Source of the DNA: Nicoliella spurrieriana
Lineage (GTDB): Bacteria > Bacillota > Bacilli > Lactobacillales > Lactobacillaceae
Direction of reading: 5' to 3'
Assembly: GCF_023380205.1 (NCBI RefSeq)
Contig: NZ_CP093361.1
Coordinates: 1,454,172-1,518,171 of the forward strand
Length of the DNA stretch: 64,000 nucleotides
Below the pieces are notes generated by a model that saw only the letters and a program-made list of their open reading frames with translations, made no database searches and was not told where the DNA came from. Made by a program: the position numbers and the translations under genes. Shown here piece after piece: positions 1-9,342 of the stretch. Within the stretch, counting starts at the first letter, position 1. The number at the start of each line of letters is the position of its first letter.

Positions 1-1
1 G

Positions 2-85
2 ACTCCGGGGCTCCTGATTACCGGAACGACGATTTTAATCATTGGTGGTTACTACCTCGTTAAACGCCGCCATAAACGAGCATAA
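2..85 (+). CDS. C-terminal end of a membrane-anchored protein (5' truncated)
   Basis: Frame 2 is open from the window edge to a TAA at 83-85 and gives 27 residues. They form one hydrophobic stretch (about LLITGTTILIIGGYYLV) followed by a short basic tail KRRHKRA. This is the layout of a C-terminal membrane anchor with positive-inside tail, as seen in cell-wall sorting signals or single-pass membrane proteins. A hairpin terminator follows at once, which supports the stop as a real gene end. The LPXTG-type motif, if any, would lie outside the window, so the protein cannot be named. Confidence 0.55.
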   Translation, partial: TPGLLITGTTILIIGGYYLVKRRHKRA

Positions 86-87
86 TT

Positions 88-124
88 AAAAGCCGCATTC
101 AGCAACTAGCTGAGTGCGGCTTTT
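88..124. terminator. Bidirectional Rho-independent terminator
   Basis: A 16-bp stem with one G-T pair (88-103 with 109-124) closes a 5-base loop. It has A-tract and T-tract on its two sides, so it can stop transcription of both the upstream plus-strand gene and the convergent greA transcript. Confidence 0.85.
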
Positions 125-138
125 AAATTTGCAATTAA

Positions 139-615
139 TTATTCAACATTAGTAATTTTTACGATCATGTTTCCAGCAGGAATTTGAATCGTAACAACGT
201 CGTTGACCTTATTACCCAATAGGCCCTTGGCAATTGGCGAGTCGTTGGAAATCTTACCTTCCAATGGATCTGCTTCGGCAGCCCCCACGATTTGGTAGGT
301 TTCAGGATCACCATCGGGTTGTTCGACAAAGGTTACCTTTTTCCCCACGTTCACGATGTCTGAATCAGTATCGGCATTATCGACCACTTCTGCGTATTGC
401 AGCATGTGTTCGATCGTAGCGATCCGGCCTTCGAGCATACTTTGTTCGTTCTTGGCGGATTCGTATTCTGAATTTTCGGATAAATCACCGTAACTCCGGG
501 CAATCTTAATTCTTTCAATAATCTTTGGTCGTTGGTTCAACCGCAAGTCTTCTAATTCTTTTTCTAGGTTTTGTTTTCCTTCAGCAGTCATTGGAAATTT
601 TTCATCAGCTGGCAT
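139..615 (-). CDS. greA: Transcription elongation factor GreA
   Basis: GreA rescues backtracked RNA polymerase by stimulating cleavage of the nascent transcript through the secondary channel. The 158 residues match the family length. The N-terminal half is the coiled-coil, with the conserved acidic tip region GDLSENSEYESAK at residues 43-55. The C-terminal half (about 80-158) is the FKBP-like domain that docks on polymerase. The ATG at 615 has an AGGGATGA ribosome binding site. It is the last gene of a minus-strand series after mltG and udk and ends at the bidirectional terminator. Confidence 0.97.
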   Translation of the reverse strand: MPADEKFPMTAEGKQNLEKELEDLRLNQRPKIIERIKIARSYGDLSENSEYESAKNEQSMLEGRIATIEHMLQYAEVVDNADTDSDIVNVGKKVTFVEQPDGDPETYQIVGAAEADPLEGKISNDSPIAKGLLGNKVNDVVTIQIPAGNMIVKITNVE

Positions 616-641
616 TTAAATCATCCCTTCAAATTAATTTT

Positions 642-1316
642 TTAAATCGATGTATCAATATTATTTTCAACGCGATGGTCACCGTGTTGAATTAAAATCG
701 ACTTAATCTTAGTGGTCAACAGGTCAATTGCGACCTCGTTCTTCCCACCTTCTGGAATGATAATATCAGCATTCCGCTTAGTGGGTTCGATAAATTCATG
801 GTACATGGGTCTGACCGTATCCAAATATTGTTGGATCACTTCATCAACGGTCCGGCCCCGTTCTTGGGTATCCCGTCTAATTCTTCTGATCAGGCGAATA
901 TCATCATCGGTATCAACGAAGACCTTAATATCCATTAAATCCCGTAACCGCTTATCGTCTAAGACCAAAATTCCCTCTAGGATAATCACATCCATCGGAT
1001 CTTGGTGGACCGTCTCCTTACTTCTAGTTAGGCGGGTATAATCATAAACGGGCTTTTCAATCGCTTGGTAATCCAACAGCTGATTGATTTGTTCGATCAA
1101 TAGGTCCGTATCAAAAGCTAACGGGTGATCGTAGTTGGTCAATTCCCGTTGTGCCATTGTCTTGTGTGATTGGTCTTTGTAGTAAGCGTCTTGTTGCAAA
1201 ATCATTAGTGAATTGCCCAACAGGTGGTTAAAGATGGCACGACTAACAGTGGTCTTCCCACTTCCAGAACCACCAGTAACCCCAATTACAACCGGTCGTT
1301 TTCTTTTTTCTGTCAT
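642..1316 (-). CDS. udk: Uridine kinase
   Basis: Phosphorylates uridine and cytidine to UMP and CMP in pyrimidine salvage. The P-loop GGSGSGKT is at residues 15-22, and the family signature of a nucleoside kinase continues with the substrate loop around DAYYKDQ (about 43-49) and the RDTQERGRT lid segment near 150. Its length of 224 residues is slightly longer than the usual 205-215, with the excess in the C-terminal tail. The gene sits between mltG and greA, 26 bases upstream of greA, a neighbourhood common in Bacillales and Lactobacillales (mltG-udk-greA). Confidence 0.96.
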   Translation of the reverse strand: MTEKRKRPVVIGVTGGSGSGKTTVSRAIFNHLLGNSLMILQQDAYYKDQSHKTMAQRELTNYDHPLAFDTDLLIEQINQLLDYQAIEKPVYDYTRLTRSKETVHQDPMDVIILEGILVLDDKRLRDLMDIKVFVDTDDDIRLIRRIRRDTQERGRTVDEVIQQYLDTVRPMYHEFIEPTKRNADIIIPEGGKNEVAIDLLTTKIKSILIQHGDHRVENNIDTSI

Positions 1317-1330
1317 AGTATCAATCTCCC

Positions 1331-2461
1331 CTAGTCTGCTTGCTTGGTAGTCCCTTTACTAATACTCTTCAGTGAACTAATTTGGTCTTGCGAATAAAAG
1401 ACGCGTTTATTACTGGTGTCGTTCAAATAATATAGATAGCCCTTGGAGCGCTCCTTTGGATTTAACGCTGCTTGAATGAACGTTAGGCTAGGGTTGTTGA
1501 CTGGCCCGGGGCCGTATCCATGGTGGATTGCTAGATTATAAGCTGATTTGACCCGGTAGTCTTGCTTGGTCAACTTTTGCAGGTAGTTATTAGATGCATA
1601 GGCGACCGCAGCAGTGGCATCCAGGGTCAATCCCGCGTTTAATTTATTATAAAGGACCCCGGCAATAATTGCACCGTTTTTAGCGTTAACGTTCTCCCCT
1701 TGAACTAACGATGCTACCGTTAAGACCTGTTGAACGGTCAGCTTATTTTTCTTAATTTGACGATAGTAGGGCTTTAATTCGGTGTTGGTCTTTGCAACCA
1801 TCTGTTCGACCAATTGTTTTAGGTTCTTGGTCCCATTTGCACTATAGGTCGCCGGGAATAAATACCCTTCCAGGCGGTACCGAACGTCCTTGGCCTTCGT
1901 TGCTGATTTCAACAACTCTGGATACTGTTTAGCCAATTGGTCGATGAACTTTTGATCATTCATTAGGGCTAAAAATTCCTGCCGGCTGTAATTCGTTCGT
2001 TGGGCTACCATATCAGCAACCGCTGAAATATTAGCGCCCTCACGAACCACGACCCGACCGCGCAACGCCCGTAGTGATTCTGCAGCGCCACCCTTTTGCA
2101 AGAGCTTTGCAATTTGATTTAGCCCCATCGAAGGTGCAAATTCGTAGTACCCAGACCGAAAGTTCGTGATGTTATGGGCCTTAACGTAGTAGTTAAAGAC
2201 AATTCCACTTTTGACGATTCCTTGGTCTTGTAAGATTGAGCCGATCTTTTTATCAGAAGCGCCCATCGGAATGTTCACCTCGGTCGTTTGATGATCACTA
2301 GGGTTCAACGGTTTTAACGAGGTCTTCACATAGTTATGCCCCAAAAACACGATTGATATAAATAGGATAATCAAAATCGAGGCAATCCACAAAATAATTT
2401 TGCGCCCAAATTTAGCGGGTGCTTGTGAATCTTGATTTGAATCAGATTGATGCTCACTCAC
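1331..2461 (-). CDS. mltG: Endolytic murein transglycosylase MltG
   Basis: A membrane-anchored lytic transglycosylase that cuts nascent glycan strands and sets their length. There is one transmembrane helix at about residues 21-42 after a polar cytoplasmic N-terminus, then a LysM-like region and the YceG catalytic domain. The catalytic glutamate by family alignment is E256 in ASLVQGEN; the preceding position, often Glu in relatives, is Gln here. The conserved [10 protein letters not shown] motif follows. The start is a GTG at 2461 with a GGGGGC element 7 bases upstream. It lies 36 bases after pheT and 14 bases before udk, so it is likely co-transcribed. Confidence 0.93.
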   Translation of the reverse strand: MSEHQSDSNQDSQAPAKFGRKIILWIASILIILFISIVFLGHNYVKTSLKPLNPSDHQTTEVNIPMGASDKKIGSILQDQGIVKSGIVFNYYVKAHNITNFRSGYYEFAPSMGLNQIAKLLQKGGAAESLRALRGRVVVREGANISAVADMVAQRTNYSRQEFLALMNDQKFIDQLAKQYPELLKSATKAKDVRYRLEGYLFPATYSANGTKNLKQLVEQMVAKTNTELKPYYRQIKKNKLTVQQVLTVASLVQGENVNAKNGAIIAGVLYNKLNAGLTLDATAAVAYASNNYLQKLTKQDYRVKSAYNLAIHHGYGPGPVNNPSLTFIQAALNPKERSKGYLYYLNDTSNKRVFYSQDQISSLKSISKGTTKQAD

Positions 2462-2497
2462 TGACTACGCCCCCAGTCTATATTGGTCGTCCGGCAT

Positions 2498-4912
2498 CTA
2501 ACGAATCGTAACGTTAAATTCATCTTGAAGTGCCTTTTTAACCTTATCAAAAGCCTTGTTAACATCATCATCAACCATTGTATCATGCTTATTTTGATAG
2601 GTAAGTGAATATGCAATCGACTTTTTGCCGGCTGGAATGCCATGCCCTTCGAAAATATCAAAGAGGTGGATATCGGTCAAATATGCACCACCACGTTTTT
2701 TGATTACTTCCACCAATTGATGGTTGGTAACTGATTGATCAACTAACATTGCGATATCACGACTGACCGATGGGTACTTAGAAATCGTGTGAGATTGTTG
2801 TTCTTGTTTTGGCATGTCAATTAGTTTTTGAAGGTCAAATTCAAATCCATAAGTCGCTTTGATCTTGTATTGCTTAGCAACGCTCGGGTGAATTTGGCCC
2901 ACAAATCCGACTAAGTGCCCATGCACATAAACATCAGCAGTCCGTCCCGGGTGCATATCAGGATATTGATCAGTGGCCCGGTATTCAATGTCACCAGCCA
3001 CGTTTAGTTCCTTCAATAATAACTCGGCAATCCCCTTAATTTGATAGAAATCAGTTGGGGCAGGGTCGTGATTCCAAGCCTTGTCGACTAATGAACCGGT
3101 AATTGCACCGGCCACGTGTTCAATTTCAGCTGGACGCGCTTGGTCAGCACTGTCCTTGTAGAATACCCGTCCCTGTTCGTATAATGCAACATCGTGAACA
3201 CTACGCGCTTGGTTATAAGCAATGTCAGTTAGCAAGCCACTCAATAGGTTCATCCGCAGCGTCGTATGGTCGCTACTCATTGGAAAACTCAGGTTCGTTG
3301 GTGCACTGGGGCGCATCATGAACGAAGCGGCCTTATCAGCAGACGTGAGCGCGTATGAAATGGCGTGCGTTAAGCCAGCGCCCTCTAATACATCCCGCGT
3401 CTTTCGAATCAACGTTTGTTTTGCAGTCAAACGACCCACGGTGGTTTGACTCACTGGTAACGTACTTGGGATGTTGTCATAACCGTAAATCCGTGCGACT
3501 TCTTCGAACAGATCTGCTGGGATGTGAATGTCCCATCTTCTGACCGGTACGGTGACCGTAAAGGCACCATCGTCATTTTGCACTTCAAAACCAAGGCGTT
3601 CAAAAATCGAACTAATTTGAGTGGCTGATAGATTAGTTCCTAAGACCGCATTGATGCGTTCTGCAGTGGTCTGCACTACGCTAGGTTTGGCATGGTCATC
3701 ACTAGCGGTCACGATTCCCTTTTGAACCGTTGCATGGTGATCATTACTAATCAATTCAGCCGCTGCATCGAGGGCTTCACGGACGCTTGCGTGGTCAACC
3801 CCCCGTTCAAAGCGTTGGGAGGCATCGGTGTGGATCAAATGGCGTTGCGCCGTCTTTCTAACCTTCACGGAATCAAAGGTTGCGCTTTCTAACACGATGG
3901 TCGTGGTGTTTTCAGTCACTTGACTAGCAAAGCCACCCATTACTCCGGCTAATGCAACTGGTTTGTCAGCATCAGCAACTACGATGTCATCCGCAACTAA
4001 CTCATTGTCGTTTTCATTGAGCGTCTTTAGTTGTTCGCCATCGTTTGCTTGCCGAACCACTAATTCATGCCCGGCTAATTGATCGTAATCATAGGCGTGC
4101 ATTGGTTGGCCGTACTTCCACATAATGTAGTTAGTGGCGTCCACTACGTTGTTAATTGGTTTGATTCCGGCATTCCAGAGTCTAATCTGCATCCAAAGGG
4201 GACTGCTTTGGACCTTCACGTTAGTCAACACCCGCAGGTTAAAATTAGGTGCGACCTTTGGATCAGCGGTAGCTTGAATTAAGTCGGCAGCGTTTTGCTC
4301 CCCGGTCTCATCCAATGCAGGGTGGTCCAACATTAATGGGAGGTCGTAAATTGCTGCTAATTCATGGGCGGTCCCGTAAATACTTAGCATGTCCCCTCGG
4401 TTTGGCGTCACGTCCAAATCGATTAAATCATCATCCATCCCTAAGTATGAATAAACAGCATCGCCAGGCTTGGCATCATCCGGCAGGAAGTAGATTCCAT
4501 CGGCCCATTCCTTTGGCACAACGTTCTTATCGATGCCGATTTCATCTAATCCACAAATCATCCCGTTTGAAACAACGCCGCGCATCTTACTACGCTTAAT
4601 TTTTTGATTATCAGCCACTCGCGCCCCGCTTTCGGCAACGATCACCTTCTTGCCAGCTTGGACGTTTGGCGCTCCACAGACAATCTGCACTGGTTCATCT
4701 TCACCGATATCCACTTGACACACGTGCAAATGATCAGAATCAGGATGGTTTTCCATTGATAGGATGTCACCAACCACAATTTTCTTTAGACCGGCTTCCG
4801 GTCTGAATACGCCGTCCACTTCAACGGCGGTTCTTTCGATTTTTTCAGCTAATTCGGTGGCTGGAACGTCGAGATCCAGGTATTCCTTTAGCCATTTGTA
4901 AGAAACAAGCAT
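2498..4912 (-). CDS. pheT: Phenylalanyl-tRNA synthetase beta subunit
   Basis: The beta chain of the alpha2-beta2 PheRS. Its 804 residues match the long bacterial form. Domains in order: EMAP-type tRNA-binding domain (about 40-150, with the sequence HPDSDHLHVCQVD), B3/B4 editing domain (about 210-400), B5 DNA/tRNA-binding domain (about 405-480), the catalytic-like core, and the C-terminal anticodon-binding FDX-ACB domain (about 710-804). The ATG at 4912 has a strong AGGAGGG site. It starts 13 bases after pheS and is controlled by the T-box upstream of pheS. Confidence 0.98.
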   Translation of the reverse strand: MLVSYKWLKEYLDLDVPATELAEKIERTAVEVDGVFRPEAGLKKIVVGDILSMENHPDSDHLHVCQVDIGEDEPVQIVCGAPNVQAGKKVIVAESGARVADNQKIKRSKMRGVVSNGMICGLDEIGIDKNVVPKEWADGIYFLPDDAKPGDAVYSYLGMDDDLIDLDVTPNRGDMLSIYGTAHELAAIYDLPLMLDHPALDETGEQNAADLIQATADPKVAPNFNLRVLTNVKVQSSPLWMQIRLWNAGIKPINNVVDATNYIMWKYGQPMHAYDYDQLAGHELVVRQANDGEQLKTLNENDNELVADDIVVADADKPVALAGVMGGFASQVTENTTTIVLESATFDSVKVRKTAQRHLIHTDASQRFERGVDHASVREALDAAAELISNDHHATVQKGIVTASDDHAKPSVVQTTAERINAVLGTNLSATQISSIFERLGFEVQNDDGAFTVTVPVRRWDIHIPADLFEEVARIYGYDNIPSTLPVSQTTVGRLTAKQTLIRKTRDVLEGAGLTHAISYALTSADKAASFMMRPSAPTNLSFPMSSDHTTLRMNLLSGLLTDIAYNQARSVHDVALYEQGRVFYKDSADQARPAEIEHVAGAITGSLVDKAWNHDPAPTDFYQIKGIAELLLKELNVAGDIEYRATDQYPDMHPGRTADVYVHGHLVGFVGQIHPSVAKQYKIKATYGFEFDLQKLIDMPKQEQQSHTISKYPSVSRDIAMLVDQSVTNHQLVEVIKKRGGAYLTDIHLFDIFEGHGIPAGKKSIAYSLTYQNKHDTMVDDDVNKAFDKVKKALQDEFNVTIR

Positions 4913-4925
4913 CTTTTATACCCTC

Positions 4926-5966
4926 CTAGTTAAATTGAGATAGGAACCGAACATCATCTAAGTAGAAGTCTCGAATATCTGAAACTCCGTACTTCAGCAT
5001 TGCTAACCGGTCTGGGCCAAGCCCAAATGCAAAGCCGGTGTATTTATCAGGATCGACCCCCGCATTTCTCAAGACGTTCGGATGGACCATTCCTGCTCCT
5101 AAGACTTCGATCCAGCCGCTCCCCTTACAAACGCTACAACCCTTCCCCATACAGTTAAAGCAGGTAATATCAGCTTCGACGGATGGTTCGGTAAATGGGA
5201 AGTAACTAGGTCTAAGGCGAACGTTGAACTTATTGCCAAATAGTTCGTGGGTCAATAGTTCTAGCGTTCCCTTTAAATCACTCATGGTAATGGTTTCAGA
5301 AACCACCATCCCCTCGACTTGGTGGAATTGATGGGAATGGGTAGGGTCATCGGTATCCCGCCGATAAACGACCCCGGGTGAGATCATCTTAAGCGGGCCC
5401 TTGGTAAAGTCATGCTTTTCTAGCGTTCTGGCCTGCATTGGTGAGGTCTGAGTCCGCATTAAGATTTCATCGGTAATGTAGAACGTGTCTTGCATATCAC
5501 GAGCGGGATGGTTCTTAGGGAGGTTCATCATTTCGAAGTTATACTTATCTTCTTCCACTTCTGGACCGCTCAAGACTTCGTAGCCCATCCCTAAAAATAA
5601 GTCGGTAATTTCATCAATGATCGATTGAATGACGTGGGGATGCCCCTTGGCAACCGGGGTCCCTGGAAGGGTCACGTCAATTTTTTCTGCAGCTAATTGT
5701 TGATTTAACTTTTTGTTCTCCAAATCAGCAATTTTAGCATCCAAAGCCGCTTGTAAATCATCACGGACCTTGTTAGCATAACTCCCTACCTTAGGGCGAT
5801 CTTGAACTGCTAGGTCCTTAATTCCCCGCAAGGCTTGGGTAATGGGACCCTTCTTCCCCAGTAATTTGACCCTAATGTTTTCACGAATTGATTTAATATC
5901 AGTCGCATTCTTAATGGCGGCTAATCCGTCATCATGAATCCGGCTTAGTTCATCTTTTAAACCCAT
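4926..5966 (-). CDS. pheS: Phenylalanyl-tRNA synthetase alpha subunit
   Basis: The catalytic chain of PheRS, which activates phenylalanine and charges tRNA-Phe. At 346 residues it has the usual size: an N-terminal coiled-coil (about 1-85) followed by the class II core with motif 2 (around [15 protein letters not shown]), the cysteine-bearing [16 protein letters not shown] stretch, and motif 3 near [14 protein letters not shown]. The ATG at 5966 follows an AAGGAGGAAG site. It is the first gene behind the Phe T-box leader. Confidence 0.98.
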   Translation of the reverse strand: MGLKDELSRIHDDGLAAIKNATDIKSIRENIRVKLLGKKGPITQALRGIKDLAVQDRPKVGSYANKVRDDLQAALDAKIADLENKKLNQQLAAEKIDVTLPGTPVAKGHPHVIQSIIDEITDLFLGMGYEVLSGPEVEEDKYNFEMMNLPKNHPARDMQDTFYITDEILMRTQTSPMQARTLEKHDFTKGPLKMISPGVVYRRDTDDPTHSHQFHQVEGMVVSETITMSDLKGTLELLTHELFGNKFNVRLRPSYFPFTEPSVEADITCFNCMGKGCSVCKGSGWIEVLGAGMVHPNVLRNAGVDPDKYTGFAFGLGPDRLAMLKYGVSDIRDFYLDDVRFLSQFN

Positions 5967-5993
5967 GTTGTTTCTTCCTCCTTAAAAAGTCCA

Positions 5994-6225
5994 CAAAAAA
6001 AGCTCCATTCCTTAATTAAAAGGGACGAAGCTGCGCGGTACCACCCTACTTTAGGCGACCAAGGCCACCCACTCTTGAAGTCAATAACGGTGACGACCGG
6101 ATATTTTTTGTCATTTCAACGCCCAATACCTGTTCAGAAAATGAATTCAGTCGACCTGCGGCTACTCTCAGCAATGATAACCTCTCTGTGAAACGATCAA
6201 CCTACTAATTTTTCGTCGTAACATA
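5994..6225 (-). promoter_or_regulatory. T-box leader of pheST (Phe)
   Basis: Read on the minus strand, the 304-base gap upstream of pheS carries the T-box consensus AGGGTGGTACCGCG (6034-6047). A terminator hairpin ending in a T run follows at about 5994-6027. Stem I lies upstream. The codon UUC (6143-6145), preceded by GAA and followed by A, is the likely specifier and matches phenylalanine. Uncharged tRNA-Phe would stabilise the antiterminator and allow read-through. The limits and the specifier are read by eye; the T-box sequence itself is certain. Confidence 0.9.
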
Positions 6226-6271
6226 TCTAAATTGATATTAACCTATTCAATGTAATTAATCAAGCTTCTTT

Positions 6272-6610
6272 TTAATCGAACCACTTATTTGCCCAGGTAT
6301 GAACTGAACTCATGATGGGTTCTAATTCTAATCCCTTATCGGTCAATTGGTATTGAATCAACGATGAGTCATCAAAAGTAACCCGGTTAACGATGCCATC
6401 CGCTTCGAGTTCCTTTAGGCGCTCAACTAAGACCCGGTCACTGCACTTATTGACGGCCTTTGAAATGTTCTTAAATCGCAATGGTCCTTCATTTAGCAAC
6501 GTCTCAATGATCAATCCGTTCCATTTTTTGCCTAAAATGGAGAACGTTTTTTGAAATTTGGGACAGAGATGAAAATCAGGCGCACATTGCATTACCTTAG
6601 GTTCATCCAT
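6272..6610 (-). CDS. HxlR-family winged-helix transcriptional regulator
   Basis: The 112 residues form a single winged-helix domain of the HxlR/MarR-like group, recognised by the pattern CPKFQKTFSILGKKWNGLII near the N-terminus, LRFKNISKAVNKCSDRVLVERLKELE for the recognition region, and the C-terminal YQLTDKGLELEPIM. Two cysteines (in MQCAPDF and LCPKF) could act as redox sensors, as in some relatives; this is inference. The start is the ATG at 6610 behind an AGGAGTG site; an upstream in-frame codon lacks a site. The target is unknown. It is 41 bases downstream of the HD-domain gene. Confidence 0.85.
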   Translation of the reverse strand: MDEPKVMQCAPDFHLCPKFQKTFSILGKKWNGLIIETLLNEGPLRFKNISKAVNKCSDRVLVERLKELEADGIVNRVTFDDSSLIQYQLTDKGLELEPIMSSVHTWANKWFD

Positions 6611-6661
6611 AAATATCACTCCTAAAAGAAATAATTGTTTAACATATATTCTATATTGATT

Positions 6662-7147
6662 TCATATTTTTTCAAATATTTGCTTTATTTTTTGGTTGAA
6701 CGGGAGCAAAAATTCATGGATCGCTGCATAGTCATCAACCAATGAGACAATCACGCTTTCCCGATACTTCGGTCGGGCAAGCGTAAATCCCCACATGTGC
6801 TTTAAGATGATATCGCGTTCCATTGGTGAAAGTTCAGTGATTTTTTCAGCATTCTTCAAAGCCACGCGGGGATGGATAAAAGCATGCGAGCCTAAATTGA
6901 ACTTAGTCACCCGCCAATCATAAAAAAAGAAGTCGTGTAACAGGCCCCCGCGGGCAATCGCACGGTAATTCAAATGAAGGCGCTTCGCAATTCGGTAGCT
7001 TACGTATGAAACGTAGAGCGAATGCTTCAACCGCGTCGAATGGTGATGCTGAACGATCGTATCCATCTTCTTTACCAATGGTTGTTTCAACAGGTCAGAA
7101 ACGATCGAAACATATTCTGAATCATCCCGCCACTTAGATGCATCCAC
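6662..7147 (-). CDS. HD-domain protein (putative phosphohydrolase)
   Basis: An HD-superfamily protein of 161 residues. Numbered from the GTG start, the metal ligands appear as H42 (in RLKHSLYVS) and the H71-D72 doublet in LLHDFF, with a further Asp in VDDYAAIHEF. The substrate is unknown; HD proteins of this size often act on nucleotides. The GTG at 7147 is preferred because AAGGGGG lies 7 bases upstream; a longer reading frame starting at 7207 would begin inside the preceding methyltransferase gene without a site. It follows that gene by 16 bases, so the two are probably co-transcribed. Confidence 0.8.
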   Translation of the reverse strand: MDASKWRDDSEYVSIVSDLLKQPLVKKMDTIVQHHHSTRLKHSLYVSYVSYRIAKRLHLNYRAIARGGLLHDFFFYDWRVTKFNLGSHAFIHPRVALKNAEKITELSPMERDIILKHMWGFTLARPKYRESVIVSLVDDYAAIHEFLLPFNQKIKQIFEKI

Positions 7148-7163
7148 AAGCTGACCCCCTTCG

Positions 7164-7931
7164 TTATTTTTGTAGGTGGAACATAACGATTCCAGCGGCA
7201 ACGGCAACGTTTAACGACTCTGCGTTCCCCTTCATCGGAATGAAGATGTTATCATCCGTCATTGCAAGCAGTGCTGATTGCATCCCGTTCCCCTCATTGC
7301 CCATAATTAGTGCAAAGTTTGGTTGGGCATTTACCGTATTTAAAGCCACGGCATTGGGATTCAATTCGGTCCCATAAACCGGTAGCCCCTGTTCATGGTA
7401 TTCGTTGACCCATTCAACTAGATCGGCTTCAGCAATTTGCACGTGAAATTGGCTTCCCTGCATTGCTCTAGAAACTTTGGGGGCGTACTGACTAGCGGTA
7501 CCAGCTCCAAAAACGACGCCCTGTAAGCCCATGGCATCAGCAGTCCGGACCATCGTTCCGATATTGCCGGGATCTTGAATCTGATCTAATAATAACCAGC
7601 CACCCCGAGCGTAGTTGGCTGCCACCTGATCACTAGCAGAAATGGTCACCACCGCGAAGATGCCCTGCGGTGTTTTGGTGTCTGCAATGTGTTTAGCAAC
7701 CTCATCAGTCACCACTACACATTCATATTGATCCGCAAATGCAGCTCCATCGGCATTCAAGCGGGCTTGCGTTGTAATGATCGTAACGATGGGTTGCTCA
7801 GCCTTGATGGCTTCTGATACTAAATGCCAACCCTCCAATAGGTATTGATTAGCATTGTCACGACCGTGCTTAGTTTTTAACTTTGTCCAGGCCTTGACCC
7901 GGCGATTTTGATTTGATGTAATTTTTTCCAT
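7164..7931 (-). CDS. TrmH/SpoU-family RNA 2'-O-methyltransferase (YsgA-like)
   Basis: A SPOUT-class methyltransferase that probably 2'-O-methylates rRNA or tRNA using SAM. Residues 1-100 are the substrate-binding domain (EGWHLVSEAIKA). The SpoU domain shows motif 1 DQIQDPGNIGTMVRTADA, motif 2 ALIMGNEGNGM and motif 3 IPMKGNAESLNVAVAAG, which build the trefoil-knot SAM site. Its 255 residues match B. subtilis YsgA. The ATG at 7931 has an AGGAG site. It is transcribed divergently from the acylphosphatase gene, an arrangement common in lactobacilli. Confidence 0.9.
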   Translation of the reverse strand: MEKITSNQNRRVKAWTKLKTKHGRDNANQYLLEGWHLVSEAIKAEQPIVTIITTQARLNADGAAFADQYECVVVTDEVAKHIADTKTPQGIFAVVTISASDQVAANYARGGWLLLDQIQDPGNIGTMVRTADAMGLQGVVFGAGTASQYAPKVSRAMQGSQFHVQIAEADLVEWVNEYHEQGLPVYGTELNPNAVALNTVNAQPNFALIMGNEGNGMQSALLAMTDDNIFIPMKGNAESLNVAVAAGIVMFHLQK

Positions 7932-7980
7932 GATTTTTCTCCTATATAATGACGCACTTAATATTCTAACACACTTATTG

Positions 7981-7989
7981 TGATATAAT
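7981..7989 (+). promoter_or_regulatory. Extended -10 promoter of the acylphosphatase gene
   Basis: TGATATAAT provides an extended -10 element 38 bases before the acylphosphatase ATG. The -35 region is weak, which is tolerated with a TGn extension. Confidence 0.55.
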
Positions 7990-8026
7990 TTTGTTGTTAA
8001 CTATTTTTTAAATAAGAGGGATTTAA

Positions 8027-8299
8027 ATGAAACCAACTTTAGAATTAATTGCATTTGGGACCGTCCAAGGGGTCGGCTTTCGTTGGGCGACCAAGCAAAT
8101 TGCAGACCAATTGGGCCTCAATGGTTCCGTTACGAACTTGGCGGATGGCTCCGTTAAAATTTTGGCCCAGGGTGACCATCACAAACTAGATCAACTCGTC
8201 CAACAAATCAAAACGGCACCGACCAGTGCTGCTGAGGTGACCGACGTTAGTCTACGGTTTATTAAACACGATGAATTCAAGGGCTTTAGCGTGAATTAA
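8027..8299 (+). CDS. acyP: Acylphosphatase
   Basis: Hydrolyses the carboxyl-phosphate bond of small acyl phosphates. The 90-residue length is that of the family. The phosphate-binding loop VQGVGFR with the catalytic Arg (R19) and the catalytic Asn (N37 in GSVTNLADGSV) are present. The ATG at 8027 has an AAGAGGGA site and an extended -10 promoter upstream. It precedes yidC by 78 bases on the same strand. Confidence 0.95.
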   Translation: MKPTLELIAFGTVQGVGFRWATKQIADQLGLNGSVTNLADGSVKILAQGDHHKLDQLVQQIKTAPTSAAEVTDVSLRFIKHDEFKGFSVN

Positions 8300-8377
8300 T
8301 TTGCAAATTCAGCTGAATTAATTTACGATATTTGGATAGACAATATTTCAAGCAGTTAGGAAGGATTTTGGATTTAA

Positions 8378-9301
8378 ATGAAAAAGTTAAAACGACTAGG
8401 TGCGTTGGCCATGACCGGCTCATTAGTTTTATTATTGAGTGGTTGTGTGCAGACTGACAAGAGCGGTAAGCCATACGGTTGGTATTATGACTTATTTGGT
8501 AAGACCGGTGAAAACGTCCTGAACTTCATTGCGAAGTTCGTGGGCGGATATGGTTGGGCATTGATCGTCTTGACCGTCTTGGTCAGATTAGTCCTGTTAC
8601 CACTAATGGTCAATCAAATGCGCAAGTCCACCACGCAACAAGAAAAGATGAACCTCCTAAAACCACAGATGGACGAAATTAGAAAGCATCAAAAGGCAGC
8701 TAAGACCCAAGAAGAACAGGTCGCAGCAAGCCAGGCAATGATGTCATTATACAAGCAAAACGGCGTCAGCATGACCGGAGGCATCGGGTGTTTACCAATG
8801 CTGATCCAATTGCCCGTCTTTGCGGCATTATATGAAGCAATCCGCTTCTCGCCAGAACTTTCTAAAACGATTTTCTTTGGTATTAAACTGGGCGATAAAA
8901 ACATTGCACTGGCGATCTTGGCGTTCATCGCATACATCGTCCAAGCATTTCTGTCCCGGATGGGCCTGCCTGAGACCCAACAAAAACAGATGCAGGCAAT
9001 GTTATTCATTAGTCCCATCTTCATTTTAATCATTGCCTTTCAAGCCCCCGCTGGATTGGGAATCTACTTCTTCATTGGTGGAATCTTTGCATGTATCCAA
9101 ACCTTTATCATTAACCTATACAGGCCTAAGATTAGAAGAGAAGTGGAAGCAGCTGCAAAGCGCAATCCACCGAAAAAGGTGGATCTAGCACCCCTGACCA
9201 ATGCTGAAAATGATGATCAGGCTTCCACAACGGAAAAAACACCAAAAAAACAAACCAATCGCAATCGTAACCGTAACGCCGGCAAACAAAACCGGAAGTA
9301 A
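8378..9301 (+). CDS. yidC: Membrane protein insertase YidC/Oxa1 (lipoprotein type)
   Basis: Inserts and folds membrane proteins, alone or with SecYEG. The first 23 residues are a lipoprotein signal with lipobox LLSGC (Cys23). Five membrane segments follow, with the cytoplasmic hairpin between the first two (about residues 85-120) and the helix carrying the conserved positive charge at RLVLLPL. The C-terminal tail (about 245-307) is basic and rich in Asn and Lys, ending NRNRNRNAGKQNRK, a likely ribosome contact. Many lactobacilli carry two paralogues; the other would lie elsewhere (near rnpA). A bidirectional terminator follows. Confidence 0.95.
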   Translation: MKKLKRLGALAMTGSLVLLLSGCVQTDKSGKPYGWYYDLFGKTGENVLNFIAKFVGGYGWALIVLTVLVRLVLLPLMVNQMRKSTTQQEKMNLLKPQMDEIRKHQKAAKTQEEQVAASQAMMSLYKQNGVSMTGGIGCLPMLIQLPVFAALYEAIRFSPELSKTIFFGIKLGDKNIALAILAFIAYIVQAFLSRMGLPETQQKQMQAMLFISPIFILIIAFQAPAGLGIYFFIGGIFACIQTFIINLYRPKIRREVEAAAKRNPPKKVDLAPLTNAENDDQASTTEKTPKKQTNRNRNRNAGKQNRK

Positions 9302-9303
9302 AT

Positions 9304-9340
9304 AAAAAGCGAACCGCTATTCAATAGTGGTTCGCTTTTT
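9304..9340. terminator. Bidirectional terminator between yidC and the histidine kinase gene
   Basis: An AAAAAGCGAACC-type stem pairs with GGTTCGCTTTTT (one G-T pair) around a short loop. A- and T-tracts on both sides suit two convergent genes. Confidence 0.88.
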
Positions 9341-9342
9341 GG

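Noticed and set aside
3103-4599. Several plus-strand frames opposite pheT
   Set aside because: All are antisense to a clear pheT sequence with intact domains; none has a start signal or a sensible composition.
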